A DNA stretch of 64,000 nucleotides from Candidatus Dechloromonas phosphorivorans (GTDB lineage Bacteria; Pseudomonadota; Gammaproteobacteria; Burkholderiales; Rhodocyclaceae): assembly GCA_016714975.1 (NCBI GenBank), contig JADKBR010000019.1, positions 1-64,000 of the forward strand, in the 5' to 3' direction. The stretch's first letter is position 1. The number at the start of each line of letters is the position of its first letter. This document shows positions 54,641 through 63,743 of this stretch, piece by piece. The notes beneath the pieces are model-generated. The model was not told the DNA's origin. It was given only the letters and a program-made list of their open reading frames with translations, and did not search any database. Made by a program: the position numbers and the translations under genes.

Positions 54641-55744
54641 TTATGCCCCACGCAAGAGACGCCAGTACTGGATCCTGATGGTTGCTGCAGCGCCGGCGAC
54701 GATGGCCAGGAAGGTAACGATGGACCCGAGCGCCAGCGTCGAGAAACCGGTGATGCCTTGCCCCACCGTGCATCCCATTGCCGTGACACCGCCAAACCCC
54801 ATCAGTGCCGCACCGAGCAAGTGGCTGGCGGTGTCTTCGACGCTGGCAAAGCCTTCCCAGCGGAAGTTGCGGGTGAGCAACGCCCAGGCACCGGATCCGG
54901 CAATGACGCCCAGTACCGTTGCAATGGCGAAGGTGACCTTGCGGCTGGTGTCCGACCAAAGCATTAGCAGTTCAAGCGTGTACGCCTGCGGGGCGACGAA
55001 GGTTAGCGACTCCATGCGACCGCTGTTGGTCGTCAGGAAAGCTTCTTGCAAGGTTTCGGGATCCTCGGCCAGATAACCAAGGTGACCGCTGACATACCAG
55101 CCCGCGACTACGGCCAGCCCAATGCCGAAACCGCCGAGCAGGTTGTCCAGGGTCCAGAACTCACGATTTAACAGGCAGAATGCGGTCAACCCGCCGCCGA
55201 TGACAAGAACCGCGAGCCGGAATGCGGTCTCGGCACTCATGCCAGCTGCCGTCAGCAGCGCCGGGAGATCCTGGCCACCCGGGAACGTAATCACTGCCTT
55301 GTCCAACACATTGACGCGGAAGACGCCGAGTACGCCACGCATGGTGATGTAGGCAACCACGGCCAGTACGAGGAAAACGACCACCGACTTCAAGTTTCCG
55401 CCACCGATTCGGATCAAGGTCTTCGAACCGCAGCCTGAGGCGAGAACCATGCCGATGCCGAAACAGGTGCCGCCGAGCAGGTAAGAGAGCCAGGTGAAGC
55501 CTGGCGTCCGGTAGATCGACTTGCCGAGATCGATCAGGCCCGCAGAATGCAGGGCGGCCGACCCCAGGATCGCGACGCCGATGGCCAGCAGCCACATGCG
55601 CATGCGGCCCCAGTCGCCGGTATTGACGATGTCGGAAACGGCGCCCATCGTGCAGAAACTGGTCTTCTGGCCGATGGCGCCAAAAAGGAAGGCGACCACG
55701 AAAGCCAGCCAGAGAATCGTCGACGATGAGACGGCAGTTTCCAT
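54641..55744 (-). CDS. YeeE/YedE family sulfur-compound transporter
   Basis: The 367-residue membrane protein has the two-domain YeeE/YedE pattern. Conserved cysteines occur in QKTSFCTMGAVSDIV, LASGCGSKTLIRIGGGNLKS and GCTVGQGITGFSTLALGS. These cysteines form the relay for thiosulfate in TsuA (YeeE). Thiosulfate or another sulfur or selenium compound is a plausible substrate; no TusA-like partner gene is adjacent. The start lies 2 bases after the queC stop. Confidence 0.9.
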   Translation of the reverse strand: METAVSSSTILWLAFVVAFLFGAIGQKTSFCTMGAVSDIVNTGDWGRMRMWLLAIGVAILGSAALHSAGLIDLGKSIYRTPGFTWLSYLLGGTCFGIGMVLASGCGSKTLIRIGGGNLKSVVVFLVLAVVAYITMRGVLGVFRVNVLDKAVITFPGGQDLPALLTAAGMSAETAFRLAVLVIGGGLTAFCLLNREFWTLDNLLGGFGIGLAVVAGWYVSGHLGYLAEDPETLQEAFLTTNSGRMESLTFVAPQAYTLELLMLWSDTSRKVTFAIATVLGVIAGSGAWALLTRNFRWEGFASVEDTASHLLGAALMGFGGVTAMGCTVGQGITGFSTLALGSIVTFLAIVAGAAATIRIQYWRLLRGA

Positions 55745-55746
55745 GC

Positions 55747-56421
55747 TCAGGTGCGGTAAGAAGTTGGGTCAGTGGCGCCGGCAGCGGTGAAACCTTCGGC
55801 GCGCAGGCGGCAGGAATCACAGACGCCACAAGCATGCCCGTCAGAGTCGGCCCGGTAGCATGACACCGTTAACGCATAGTCTACGCCAAGCTTGATGCCT
55901 TTGCGGATGATGTCAGCCTTGGAAAGGTCAATCAGCGGCGTGTGGATCGTCAGCCGGGCACCCTCGACACCGGCTCGCGTCGCCAGGTTGGCCATCGTCT
56001 CGAAGGCGGCGATGTAGTCGGGGCGGCAATCGGGGTAGCCGGAATAGTCGACCGCATTGACCCCGAGGAAGATGTCGCGGCTGCCCAGCACCTCGGCCCA
56101 GGCCAGCGCCAGCGCCAGCATGATCGTGTTGCGCGCCGGTACATAGGTCACCGGAATGCCTGGCTGCACGCCCTCGGTTGGCACGGCGATGCTGGTATCG
56201 GTCAGCGCCGACCCACCAAACTGGGCGAGGTCGACACTGAGAATGCGGTGCTCGGCGGCACCCAGCGCCTTGGCGACCCGCTCGGCGGCCTTGAGTTCGG
56301 CGTGGTGACGCTGGCCGTAATCGAACGACAGGCAGTGGCAGGAAAAGCCCTGGCCGCCGGCGATGGCCAGGCAGGTGGCGGAATCGAGGCCACCGGAAAG
56401 GAGAACGACAGCGGGGTTCAT
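55747..56421 (-). CDS. queC: 7-cyano-7-deazaguanine synthase QueC
   Basis: QueC converts 7-carboxy-7-deazaguanine to preQ0 in the queuosine pathway using ATP and ammonia. The 224-residue protein has the PP-loop LSGGLDSATCLAIA, FDYGQRHHAEL, VPARNTIMLALALAWAE and the zinc-binding cysteines SCYRADSDGHACGVCDSCRLR. The ATG at 56421 was chosen by homology. In related genomes queC usually follows queE directly; here about 5 kb separates them. Confidence 0.96.
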   Translation of the reverse strand: MNPAVVLLSGGLDSATCLAIAGGQGFSCHCLSFDYGQRHHAELKAAERVAKALGAAEHRILSVDLAQFGGSALTDTSIAVPTEGVQPGIPVTYVPARNTIMLALALAWAEVLGSRDIFLGVNAVDYSGYPDCRPDYIAAFETMANLATRAGVEGARLTIHTPLIDLSKADIIRKGIKLGVDYALTVSCYRADSDGHACGVCDSCRLRAEGFTAAGATDPTSYRT

Positions 56422-56519
56422 GGGGCGGCAATATACCTGAATTAGGGGTTGGATGGCGCCGGTAGCTGCTTGTTCCTGCGCTACAATTTGCTGCTTTGAG
56501 ACTGCCCCCGGAGAATTCA

Positions 56520-57687
56520 ATGCCGCTTCGCCTGACTGCCCTCGCCGCCGCGCTGATGCTTGCCGGCTCCGTACACGCCGCCGACAGGATCAAGGTGGGC
56601 TTCGTGTCCACGCTCTCCGGCCCCGGCGCCGGGCTTGGTGTCGACATTCGTGATGGTTTCAACCTCGCCATCAAGCAGCTCGACGGCAAGCTCGGCGGGC
56701 TGCCGGCCGAGGTCATCGTCGCCGACGACCAGCAGAACCCCGACATCGCCAAGCAGACGGCCGACAAGTTCCTGAAGAAGGACAAGGTCGATTTCATGAC
56801 CGGGATCGTCTTCTCCAACATCATGCTGGCGGTCGGCCCGACCGTCTTCGAGAACCAGACCTTCTATATCTCGGCAAATGCCGGCCCGTCGCAGTATGCC
56901 GGCGAGCAGTGCAACCCGTTCTTCTTCAACGTTGCCTGGCAAAACGACAATCTGCACGAGGCGGTCGGCAAGTATGTGCAGGACAAGGGTTTCAGGAATG
57001 TCGTCATCGTCACGCCGAACTACCCGGGTGGCAAGGATGCGGTCTCGGGCTTCAAGCGCTACTACAAGGGCAAGGTCGCCGAGGAGGTCTACACCAAGCT
57101 CGGCCAGCTCGACTACGCCGCCGAGCTAGCCGCAGATCCGCGCCATAAAGCCGGATGCACTGTTCTTCTTCCTGCCCGGCGGCATGGGCATCAACTTCGT
57201 CAAGCAGTTCGTTGCCGCCGGCCTGTCGCGTGACACGCAATTGTTTGCCCCCGGCTTCTCGGCTGACGAGGACGTCATCAAGGCCGTCGGCGCACCGATG
57301 ATGGGGATGTTCAACTCGTCACATTGGGCGCACGACATGGACAATGCGGAAAACAAACGCTTCGTCGCCGACTTTCAGAAGGAGTACGGGCGCATGCCGT
57401 CGTTGTATGCTTCACAAGGGTATGACGCCGCATTGATGATCGATGGCGCGGTGCGCGGCGTGAAGGGTAAGGTCGAGGACAAGGCCGCGCTGCAGAGGGC
57501 GCTGGAAGCCAAGCATTTCAAGTCCGTGCGCGGCGACTTCAGGTTCAACAGCAACCACTACCCGGTGCAGAATTACTACCTTAGGGTTGTCGGCAGGGAT
57601 GCCGGTGGCCGCATCACCAACAGGATGATGGGCACGATCTTCACCAATCACGCGGATGCCTACGTTTCCGCCTGCAGGATGAAGTGA
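56520..57687 (+). pseudogene. livK: branched-chain amino-acid ABC transporter substrate-binding protein, frameshifted
   Basis: The signal peptide (MPLRLTALAAALMLAGSVHA) is followed by a type I periplasmic binding fold: IKVGFVSTLSGPGAGLGVDIRDGFNLAIKQL, VIVADDQQNPDIAKQTADKFL, FISANAGPSQYAGEQC. At about 57132 an extra G in GCCGCAG shifts the frame. Removing it joins LDYAAELA to QIRAIKPDALFFFLPGGMGINFVKQF, and the rest (57133-57687) is intact to the end. The gene is otherwise complete and lies first in a liv operon, so the indel is either a recent inactivation or a sequence error. The ligand may be an amino acid or an amide-type compound. Confidence 0.88.
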
Positions 57688-58598
57688 CCCAGCTGGTTTT
57701 CGAGCAGGCCCTGAACGGCCTGCAATTCGGCCTCATGCTGTTCCTGCTTGCCGCCGGGCTGACGTTGGTTTTCGGCATCATGGACTGCATCAACCTGGCC
57801 CACGGCTCGCTCTACATGGTGGGTGCTTACTTCGTCGCGGCGGCAGCGCAGGTGGCCGATTCATTCTGGATCGGTCTTGGCGCCGGGGTAGCCGGGGCAG
57901 CTGTGCTCGGGCTCGTGCTGGAGCTCTCGCTGTTTCGCCAGCTTTACCGGCGCGACCACCTGTCGCAGGTGCTGGCAACCTTCGGGTTGATCCTGATCGC
58001 CAACGAGGCCGTGCGCATGATCTGGGGCGCCCAGCCGCTGCTGCTCAACCCGCCGGAGGCGCTGTCTGGGCCGCTCGAGATCGGCGGCTTCTTCTACCCG
58101 GCCTACCGGCTGGTGATCATCGCGTTCGGGGTGGCCGTCGCCGGCCTGCTCTACCTGCTCGTCGCCAAGAGCCGGGTCGGCATGTGGGTGCGCGCCGGCG
58201 CCGCCAACCGCGAGCTGACCGAGGCGCTGGGCGTCGATGTGCAGCGCTTGTTCACAGCCGTCTTCGTCCTTGGCGCCGCGCTCTGCGCTCTCGCCGGCGG
58301 CCTGCTCGGGCCGCTGCTCGCGGTTCAGGTCGGGATGGGCGAAAGCGTGCTGATTCTTGCCTTCGTCGTCATCATCATCGGCGGCATCGGCTCGATCCGC
58401 GGCGCGCTGGTCGGCAGCCTGATCGTCGGCACGGTCGATACCCTGGGCCGGGCGCTTTTGCCGACGCTGCTGCGTGTTGCATTGCCGGCCGATGCGGCGG
58501 CGACGCTCGGCCCGGCGCTGGCCTCGATCATGATCTACCTGCTCATGGCGGGCATCCTGTTCTTCAGGCCGCAGGGCCTGTTTCCGGCGCGTGCCTGA
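57684..58598 (+). CDS. livH: branched-chain amino-acid ABC transporter permease LivH
   Basis: The 304-residue permease has eight hydrophobic segments and the family signatures LFLLAAGLTLVFGIMDCINLAHGSLYMVGAY, near the N-terminus, and the EAA-like loop RVGMWVRAGAANRELTEALGVDVQRLF. It starts with GTG overlapping the livK stop, and its stop overlaps the livM ATG. It forms the inner-membrane channel together with LivM. Confidence 0.93.
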   Translation: MTQLVFEQALNGLQFGLMLFLLAAGLTLVFGIMDCINLAHGSLYMVGAYFVAAAAQVADSFWIGLGAGVAGAAVLGLVLELSLFRQLYRRDHLSQVLATFGLILIANEAVRMIWGAQPLLLNPPEALSGPLEIGGFFYPAYRLVIIAFGVAVAGLLYLLVAKSRVGMWVRAGAANRELTEALGVDVQRLFTAVFVLGAALCALAGGLLGPLLAVQVGMGESVLILAFVVIIIGGIGSIRGALVGSLIVGTVDTLGRALLPTLLRVALPADAAATLGPALASIMIYLLMAGILFFRPQGLFPARA

Positions 58599-59545
58599 TG
58601 GCGTTCTACCGCCCGGCTAGCTACCAGAAGCCGCTTGCCCTCGGGCTGCTGATGCTCCTGCTTGTACTCCCTGCAGTTCTCGAGGCAACGGGCCAGGCGT
58701 TCTACATCGGCTTCGCCACCCGCATCCTGATCTTCGCGCTGGCTGCCAGCAGCCTCAATCTGGTGCTCGGCTTCGGCGGCATGTTTTCGCTCGGCCACGC
58801 CGCCTTCTTCGGCGCCGGCGCCTATGTCGCCGCGCTCTGCATGGAGAGCGGAATCAGCGATGCCCTGCTCGCCTTCCCGCTGGCGATGATCGTCGCCGGC
58901 CTTCTGGCGCTCGTCGTCGGCGCCATCAGTCTGCGCACGCGCGGCGTCTATTTCATCATGATTACGCTGGCCTTCGCCCAAATGACCTACTACCTGTTCG
59001 TTTCGGCGCGTGTCCTGGGCGGCGACGACGGCCTGCCGCTGGCCCGGAGGATGACGCTGGGCGGCTTGGGCTTGACCAGCGATGGCGCCCTCTTCTACGC
59101 GGCGCTCGGCTGTCTGGCGCTGGTGATGACTTTTCTCGGGCGGCTGGCCGATGCCCGGTTCGGCCGCACGATCCAGGCCATCCGCGAAAACGAGGCGCGC
59201 ATGGAAGCGCTCGGCTACCCGGTGCTCCGCTATCGCCTCGTCTCTTTCGTGCTGGGCGGCGCCCTGGCCGGGCTCGCCGGCGCGCTGCTCGCCAACCTGA
59301 CGGGGCTGGCCAGTCCCAACCTGTTGCAGTGGACACAATCGGGGACATTGCTGGTCATGGTCATCATCGGCGGTGTCGGCTATCTCTACGGTGGGGTGAT
59401 CGGGGCGCTGGTGCTGCTCTGTCTCGAGGAGGTGCTGGCTGGATTCACCTTGCACTGGCACATCGGCCTTGGGCTGTTGCTGATCGGCATCGTGCTGTTC
59501 GCCCCCAGGGGGGTCGCGGCGCGTTTCGGGAAAAGCAGTGGCTGA
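58598..59545 (+). CDS. livM: branched-chain amino-acid ABC transporter permease LivM
   Basis: The 315-residue permease carries LNLVLGFGGMFSLGHAAFFGAGAYVAALCM, TRGVYFIMITLAFAQMTYYLFVSARVLGGDDGLP and the EAA loop FGRTIQAIRENEARMEALGYPVLRYRLVSF. The ATG (MAFYRPASYQKP) overlaps the livH stop by one base. The gene end overlaps livG by 8 bases, so the whole cluster is translated as one coupled unit. Confidence 0.93.
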   Translation: MAFYRPASYQKPLALGLLMLLLVLPAVLEATGQAFYIGFATRILIFALAASSLNLVLGFGGMFSLGHAAFFGAGAYVAALCMESGISDALLAFPLAMIVAGLLALVVGAISLRTRGVYFIMITLAFAQMTYYLFVSARVLGGDDGLPLARRMTLGGLGLTSDGALFYAALGCLALVMTFLGRLADARFGRTIQAIRENEARMEALGYPVLRYRLVSFVLGGALAGLAGALLANLTGLASPNLLQWTQSGTLLVMVIIGGVGYLYGGVIGALVLLCLEEVLAGFTLHWHIGLGLLLIGIVLFAPRGVAARFGKSSG

Positions 59546-60293
59546 AGCCCTGCTCGAGGTGCGCGGCCTGTCGCGCCGCTTTGCTGCGGTCGACGCCCTG
59601 AAAGAGGTCGATTTCAGCGTCGAAGCGGGCGAGGTACATGCGCTCATCGGCCCCAACGGCGCCGGCAAGACGACCTTCATCCATCATGTCTCCGGCGCGC
59701 TGCAGCCGGACAGCGGCAGCGTGCATTTCGCCGGCCGCGACGTCACCCGACTCTCGATGCATCAGCGCGTGGCCGCCGGCATGGCGCGCTCCTATCAGAT
59801 CACGAATGTCTTCCTTGGTCTCTCGGTGCTCGACAATGTGGCACTGGCCGTTCAGGGGCGGCCGGACGCCGGCAGCAGCTTCCGGTTCTGGCAGCCGGTA
59901 AGCAGCGAACAGTGGTTGTTTGACGAGGCGCGCTGCTATCTCGATCAGGTCGGTTTGAGCGCGCGCGTTGAAACGGTGGCCGGCAATCTTGCACACGGTG
60001 AGCAGCGCGCGCTGGAACTCGCGATGGCGCTGGCGACGAAGCCGCAGTTGCTGCTGCTCGACGAACCGATGGCCGGTACCGGCCAGGAGGAGTCGACGCG
60101 CATGGTGGAACTGATCGACCACCTCGCCCGCCACGTCACCATCCTGCTTGTCGAACACGACATGGATGCGGTCTTCCGGCTGGCCGACCGCATTTCGGTG
60201 CTGGTCGACGGTCGCCTGATCGCCACCGGGGCGCCGGAAGCCGTCCGCGCTGACCCGGACGTGCGCCGGGCCTATCTCGGGGACCACCTGTGA
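59538..60293 (+). CDS. livG: branched-chain amino-acid ABC transporter ATPase LivG
   Basis: The 251-residue ATPase has Walker A (LIGPNGAGKTTFIHHVSGAL) and the LivG-type loop MARSYQITNVFLGLSVLDNVALAVQ. The signature is degenerate (NLAHGEQRALELAMALATKP in place of LSGGE), as usual for this family. Walker B is LLLLDEPMAGTG and the H-loop LLVEHDMDAVF. It starts with GTG. It works with LivF and the permeases LivH and LivM. Confidence 0.93.
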   Translation: MAEALLEVRGLSRRFAAVDALKEVDFSVEAGEVHALIGPNGAGKTTFIHHVSGALQPDSGSVHFAGRDVTRLSMHQRVAAGMARSYQITNVFLGLSVLDNVALAVQGRPDAGSSFRFWQPVSSEQWLFDEARCYLDQVGLSARVETVAGNLAHGEQRALELAMALATKPQLLLLDEPMAGTGQEESTRMVELIDHLARHVTILLVEHDMDAVFRLADRISVLVDGRLIATGAPEAVRADPDVRRAYLGDHL

Positions 60294-61000
60294 ACGCCCT
60301 GCTCGAGATCGGCGGACTGGAAGTCGCCTACGGCCCGAGCCAGGTCCTGTTCGGACTCGATCTGGAACTCGCCGAGGGCGAAGCGGCTACCCTGCTCGGC
60401 CGCAACGGCATGGGCAAGACGACCGCGCTGCGCGCCATCTGCGGCCTTCAGCCGGTCAAGGGCGGGACGATCCGCTTCGCCGGCGAGCGCATCGACGGCT
60501 GGCGACCGGACCGTATCGGCCGCGCCGGCATCGCGCTGGTGCCGGAAGGCCGGCAATGCTTCCCGAATCTCACGGTCGACGAGCATCTGGTGGCATTTTT
60601 CGCCAATCGCCGCGGCGTTGCCGGGCCGTGGACGCCGGCCGGCGTCTATGAACTCTTCCCGCGCCTCGCCGAACGCAAAAAAAACCTCGGCAATCAGCTT
60701 TCCGGCGGCGAACAGCAGATGCTGGCGATTGGCCGCGCCCTCGTCACCAACCCGCGCCTGCTGATTCTCGACGAGGCGACGGAGGGTCTGGCGCCGCTGG
60801 TCCGCGAGGAGATATGGACCTGTCTCGCGCGCTTGCGTGCCGCCGGGCAGAGCATCCTGGTCGTCGACAAATACGTGGAAAAACTGATCGAACTCGCCGA
60901 TCACCATACGCTGATCGAACGCGGCCGGGTTGTCTGGCATGGCACCTCGGCCGAACTCGATGCCGATCACGGCATCTGGCAGCGCTTCCTCGGCATCTGA
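60290..61000 (+). CDS. livF: branched-chain amino-acid ABC transporter ATPase LivF
   Basis: The 236-residue ATPase has Walker A (LLGRNGMGKTTALRAICGL), the loop LVPEGRQCFPNLTVDEHL, the signature QLSGGEQQMLAIGRALVTNP and Walker B LLILDEATEGLAP. The H-loop His is replaced: VVDKYVEKLIELAD stands where VEQN... is usual in LivF, which itself lacks the His. The GTG start overlaps the livG stop. It is the last gene of the cluster; a convergent lipoprotein gene follows. Confidence 0.93.
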   Translation: MNALLEIGGLEVAYGPSQVLFGLDLELAEGEAATLLGRNGMGKTTALRAICGLQPVKGGTIRFAGERIDGWRPDRIGRAGIALVPEGRQCFPNLTVDEHLVAFFANRRGVAGPWTPAGVYELFPRLAERKKNLGNQLSGGEQQMLAIGRALVTNPRLLILDEATEGLAPLVREEIWTCLARLRAAGQSILVVDKYVEKLIELADHHTLIERGRVVWHGTSAELDADHGIWQRFLGI

Positions 61001-61027
61001 ATGGCCGGGGTTGCACGACGGCGCGGA

Positions 61028-61678
61028 TCAGCGGATCAGTCCGGCCTTGTGCAGCGCGTCGATGGTGACTTGGGTTAGTGCGCCAACCTGCGATGTCACG
61101 TCGCCGCTTGCCGATGTCGTTGCGCTCCCCGACCAGATGACCGCGCCGCTTGCCAGATCGACCAGCGAGGTGCCGGAACCGAGGCTGCGCGTGGTGGTTG
61201 CGCCGCCAACGGGGAATGACAGCCCGATACCGCCGACGCTGAAGCCTCCCCCGCGATAGCCGCCGCCACTGCCGCCGCCAAGGCCGAAACCAACCTGCGG
61301 TCCCGGATTGACCACGGCGAAGTCGCTGAGCATGAGCTGGGTGCTGGCGACCGCCGTTGCGCCGGTCTCCCGGCCGGCCATCGCCATCTCCTCAGGATTG
61401 GCTGCCCCGCCCGGCGGAAAACCCGGAAGCGAATAGCTGCTTATCCCGGTGACACCGTGTGCGGCGAGTCGCGTCGCCCATTGATCCTCGCAGACACGCC
61501 TGAGCGTGTCATCGCGCGCCTGGCAAACAACGAGTACGCGGTTTCCCGTGAGCGCGCCGCTGAAGGCGGGATCTTTCCACTGCGCAGTCATCTCGGTTGT
61601 CGCGCAGCCTGCAATCACGGCTGCAAGGACGAGCAGCGGGAGTACGCGGGACGGCGTGTTCTTGCGCAAATGTTTCAT
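61028..61678 (-). CDS. lipoprotein of unknown function with Gly-rich insert
   Basis: The 216-residue protein has a lipobox (VIAGC). A segment MTAQWKDPAFSGALTGNRVLVVCQARDDTLRRVCEDQWATRLAAHGVTGISSYSLPG is followed by a Gly-rich loop (about residues 130-150, GFGLGGGSGGGYRGGGFSVGG). A C-terminal domain ends TQVTIDALHKAGLIR. Similar lipoproteins occur in related bacteria, with no assigned role. It lies between livF (convergent) and queE, in the same direction as queE, with about 130 bases of spacer (61679-61808) in which I see no feature. Confidence 0.7.
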   Translation of the reverse strand: MKHLRKNTPSRVLPLLVLAAVIAGCATTEMTAQWKDPAFSGALTGNRVLVVCQARDDTLRRVCEDQWATRLAAHGVTGISSYSLPGFPPGGAANPEEMAMAGRETGATAVASTQLMLSDFAVVNPGPQVGFGLGGGSGGGYRGGGFSVGGIGLSFPVGGATTTRSLGSGTSLVDLASGAVIWSGSATTSASGDVTSQVGALTQVTIDALHKAGLIR

Positions 61679-61808
61679 CGTTTGACCTCACTCGAACGCG
61701 GGCCGGAATGGCGAAAGCGGGACAAGTTTCAGGGACTCGACCCGTTGGCGTCAATTGGTGACATCGGCATTCCGCCGACACCCGCCTTCCGGCAGACAAC
61801 TCTGGAGT

Positions 61809-62447
61809 TCATTTGCCCTTGGCGCTGCCCCACAGCAGCTTGTGCAACTGCAACTGAAAGCGGACGTTGAGGCCATCTTCGAGGATCCACTCGGCGAGCG
61901 CGGTCGGGTCGACCAGTCCCTGGGCCGGCGACAGCAGCATTGGGCAGAGCGTATCCAGGCGGCGCGCGCGGATCAATTCGCGTGCCCACTCATAGTCGGT
62001 GCGCGAGGCGACGACGATCTTGATTTCGTCCCGTGGGGTGAGCAAGTCAAGGTTCTCCCAGCGGTTCTTGTCGCCTTCGCCGGAATCCGGTGCCTTGAGG
62101 TCCATGACCCGCGCCACGCGCGGGTCCACCCCGGCAATGTCGAGAGCGCCAGAGGTTTCCAGCGAAACCTCGTAGCTGGCGTCGCACAGGGCGCTCAGCA
62201 AGGGCAGGCATTCCTTCTGCGCCAGCGGTTCGCCGCCGGTGACACAGACTTGGCGGGCCGGATAGTTCGCCACCCTGGCCAGTATCGAGTCGATCGTCGC
62301 CGGCTCGCCGCCGCTGAAGCTGTAGGTCGTGTCGCACCAGACGCAACGCAACGGGCAGCCGGTCAGCCGCACGAACACGGTCGGCAGGCCGGCGCGCGTG
62401 GCTTCTCCTTGCAGCGAGAAGAAGATCTCGGTGAGGCGCAGCGCCAA
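61809..62447 (-). CDS. queE: 7-carboxy-7-deazaguanine synthase QueE
   Basis: QueE is the radical-SAM enzyme that converts 6-carboxytetrahydropterin to 7-carboxy-7-deazaguanine. The 212-residue protein has the N-terminal EIFFSLQGEATRAGLPTVFVRLTGCPLRCVWCDTTYSF, with the CxxxCxxC cluster site. VCVTGGEPLAQKECLPLL and the substrate-binding VSLETSGALDIAGV are present. It follows cpoB immediately (ATG at 62447, cpoB ends 62448), continuing the tol-pal operon. Confidence 0.95.
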   Translation of the reverse strand: MALRLTEIFFSLQGEATRAGLPTVFVRLTGCPLRCVWCDTTYSFSGGEPATIDSILARVANYPARQVCVTGGEPLAQKECLPLLSALCDASYEVSLETSGALDIAGVDPRVARVMDLKAPDSGEGDKNRWENLDLLTPRDEIKIVVASRTDYEWARELIRARRLDTLCPMLLSPAQGLVDPTALAEWILEDGLNVRFQLQLHKLLWGSAKGK

Positions 62448-63185
62448 TTACTTGGTCTTCAGGCGCTGTCGGGCGGTGTCGGCGGCCGGCGAATTTGGGT
62501 ACTTCGCGATGGCGGTTTCCAGCGAACGCCTGGCCACTGCTGGATTCCCCATTTCCTGCTGGCAGCTCGCCATCGCCAGCCAGGAATCGGGAGCCTTCGG
62601 GCTGTCGGCCCACCTCGTCGTGACCACGCTGTGCGCTTCGACGGCCTTGGCGCAGTTGCGCTGGGCGACCCAGGCATTGCCGAGCCAGAACTGGGCATTC
62701 GGGGCCAGCGAACTGTCCGGGTATTTCTTGACGAAAGCCGAGAATGCCCAAGCCGCTTCCTTGTACTTGGCCGCCTTGAACTGGTTCAGTGCGGCTTCAT
62801 AATCCTTGCTTTCGCGAGCCGGATCAGCAGCAGGTGAATTTCCCCCGCTGGCTGGGTCGACCGCAGCACTGCCGCCGGCGGTTGGCTCGAACTTGCGCAA
62901 GCGGGTATCGAGGTCGAGATAGAAATCCTGCTGCCGTTTCTTGGCCGTTTCCAGCTCGTGGCTCAGGGTTTCGACCTGGCCGCGCAGGCGGGCAATTTCC
63001 TCGGACTGACGCTGCAACTGGTTGGCCAGATCAAGCTGCGCCTGCCCCTGCTGGTCGAAGCGCGCATCGCTCTTGATCGTGAGATCCTTTATCTGGCGCC
63101 GCGCCTCCTCGTCGTCGAACATGCCCGCCTGGACATGGCTGGCACCCAGGGCTGCGATGAGCAGGGCGATGCGTGCGAGCTGCAT
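62448..63185 (-). CDS. cpoB: Tol-Pal system protein CpoB (YbgF)
   Basis: CpoB coordinates peptidoglycan synthesis with outer-membrane constriction together with Tol-Pal and PBP1B. The 245-residue protein has a signal peptide (MQLARIALLIAALGASHVQA) and an N-terminal coiled coil that trimerises (about residues 35-95, SEEIARLRGQVETLSHELETAKKRQQDF). After a Ser/Gly linker, TPR repeats follow (YEAALNQFKAAKYKEAAWAFSAFVKKYPDSSLAPNAQFWLGNAWVAQ). It follows pal by 2 bases. Confidence 0.94.
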   Translation of the reverse strand: MQLARIALLIAALGASHVQAGMFDDEEARRQIKDLTIKSDARFDQQGQAQLDLANQLQRQSEEIARLRGQVETLSHELETAKKRQQDFYLDLDTRLRKFEPTAGGSAAVDPASGGNSPAADPARESKDYEAALNQFKAAKYKEAAWAFSAFVKKYPDSSLAPNAQFWLGNAWVAQRNCAKAVEAHSVVTTRWADSPKAPDSWLAMASCQQEMGNPAVARRSLETAIAKYPNSPAADTARQRLKTK

Positions 63186-63187
63186 GC

Positions 63188-63724
63188 CTAGAACTCGCCG
63201 CGGCCGTCAGGTGCCTTGTAGAGGATGTCGGCACGGCGATTGTCGGCCCAGGCGGATTCGTCGTGGCCCGGATTCTTCGGCTTTTCCTCGCCGAGACTGA
63301 CCGATTCGACCTGATCTTCCCTGGTGCCGAGCAGGGTCAGCGAACGCTTGACCGCGTCGGAACGCTTCTGGCCGAGCGACAGATTGTACTCGCGGCTGCC
63401 GCGTTCGTCGGTGTTGCCCTGGATCAGGACCTTGAACCCCTTGTTGGCGACCAGGTACTTGGCGTGGGCGGCGACGAGGTCCTTGTACTCGTCCTTGACT
63501 TCGTACTTGTCGAGGTCGAAGTAGATGCTGCGCTGCGACAGCACGCTCTTCGGGTCGGTCAGTTCGCGCGGCAGGCCGCGTGAGTCGAGACCGCCGGCTG
63601 AGACCGGGGCAACCCCGGGACCGCTGCGCGACTCGACTGGTGCGCCGGAGGTCTCGTCGACAGGGGTGGAGCTGCAGCCGATGATGAGGGCAGACAGCAG
63701 GGCGGGGATAAGTAGTTTTTTCAT
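63188..63724 (-). CDS. pal: peptidoglycan-associated lipoprotein Pal
   Basis: Pal anchors the outer membrane to peptidoglycan. The 178-residue lipoprotein has a lipobox (LIIGC) and a flexible linker. The OmpA-like domain contains SIYFDLDKYEVKDEYKDLVAAHAKYL, IQGNTDERGSREYNLSLGQKRSDAVKRSL and NRRADILYK. The start at 63724 (MKKLLIPALLSAL) was chosen because it begins the lipoprotein signal. It lies between tolB and cpoB. Confidence 0.96.
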   Translation of the reverse strand: MKKLLIPALLSALIIGCSSTPVDETSGAPVESRSGPGVAPVSAGGLDSRGLPRELTDPKSVLSQRSIYFDLDKYEVKDEYKDLVAAHAKYLVANKGFKVLIQGNTDERGSREYNLSLGQKRSDAVKRSLTLLGTREDQVESVSLGEEKPKNPGHDESAWADNRRADILYKAPDGRGEF

Positions 63725-63743
63725 GGGTTTCTCCGTTGAGGAA

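Noticed and set aside
59997..60040. Degenerate ABC signature in LivG as a defect
   Set aside because: LivG-type ATPases usually lack the LSGGE form here; the remaining motifs are intact.
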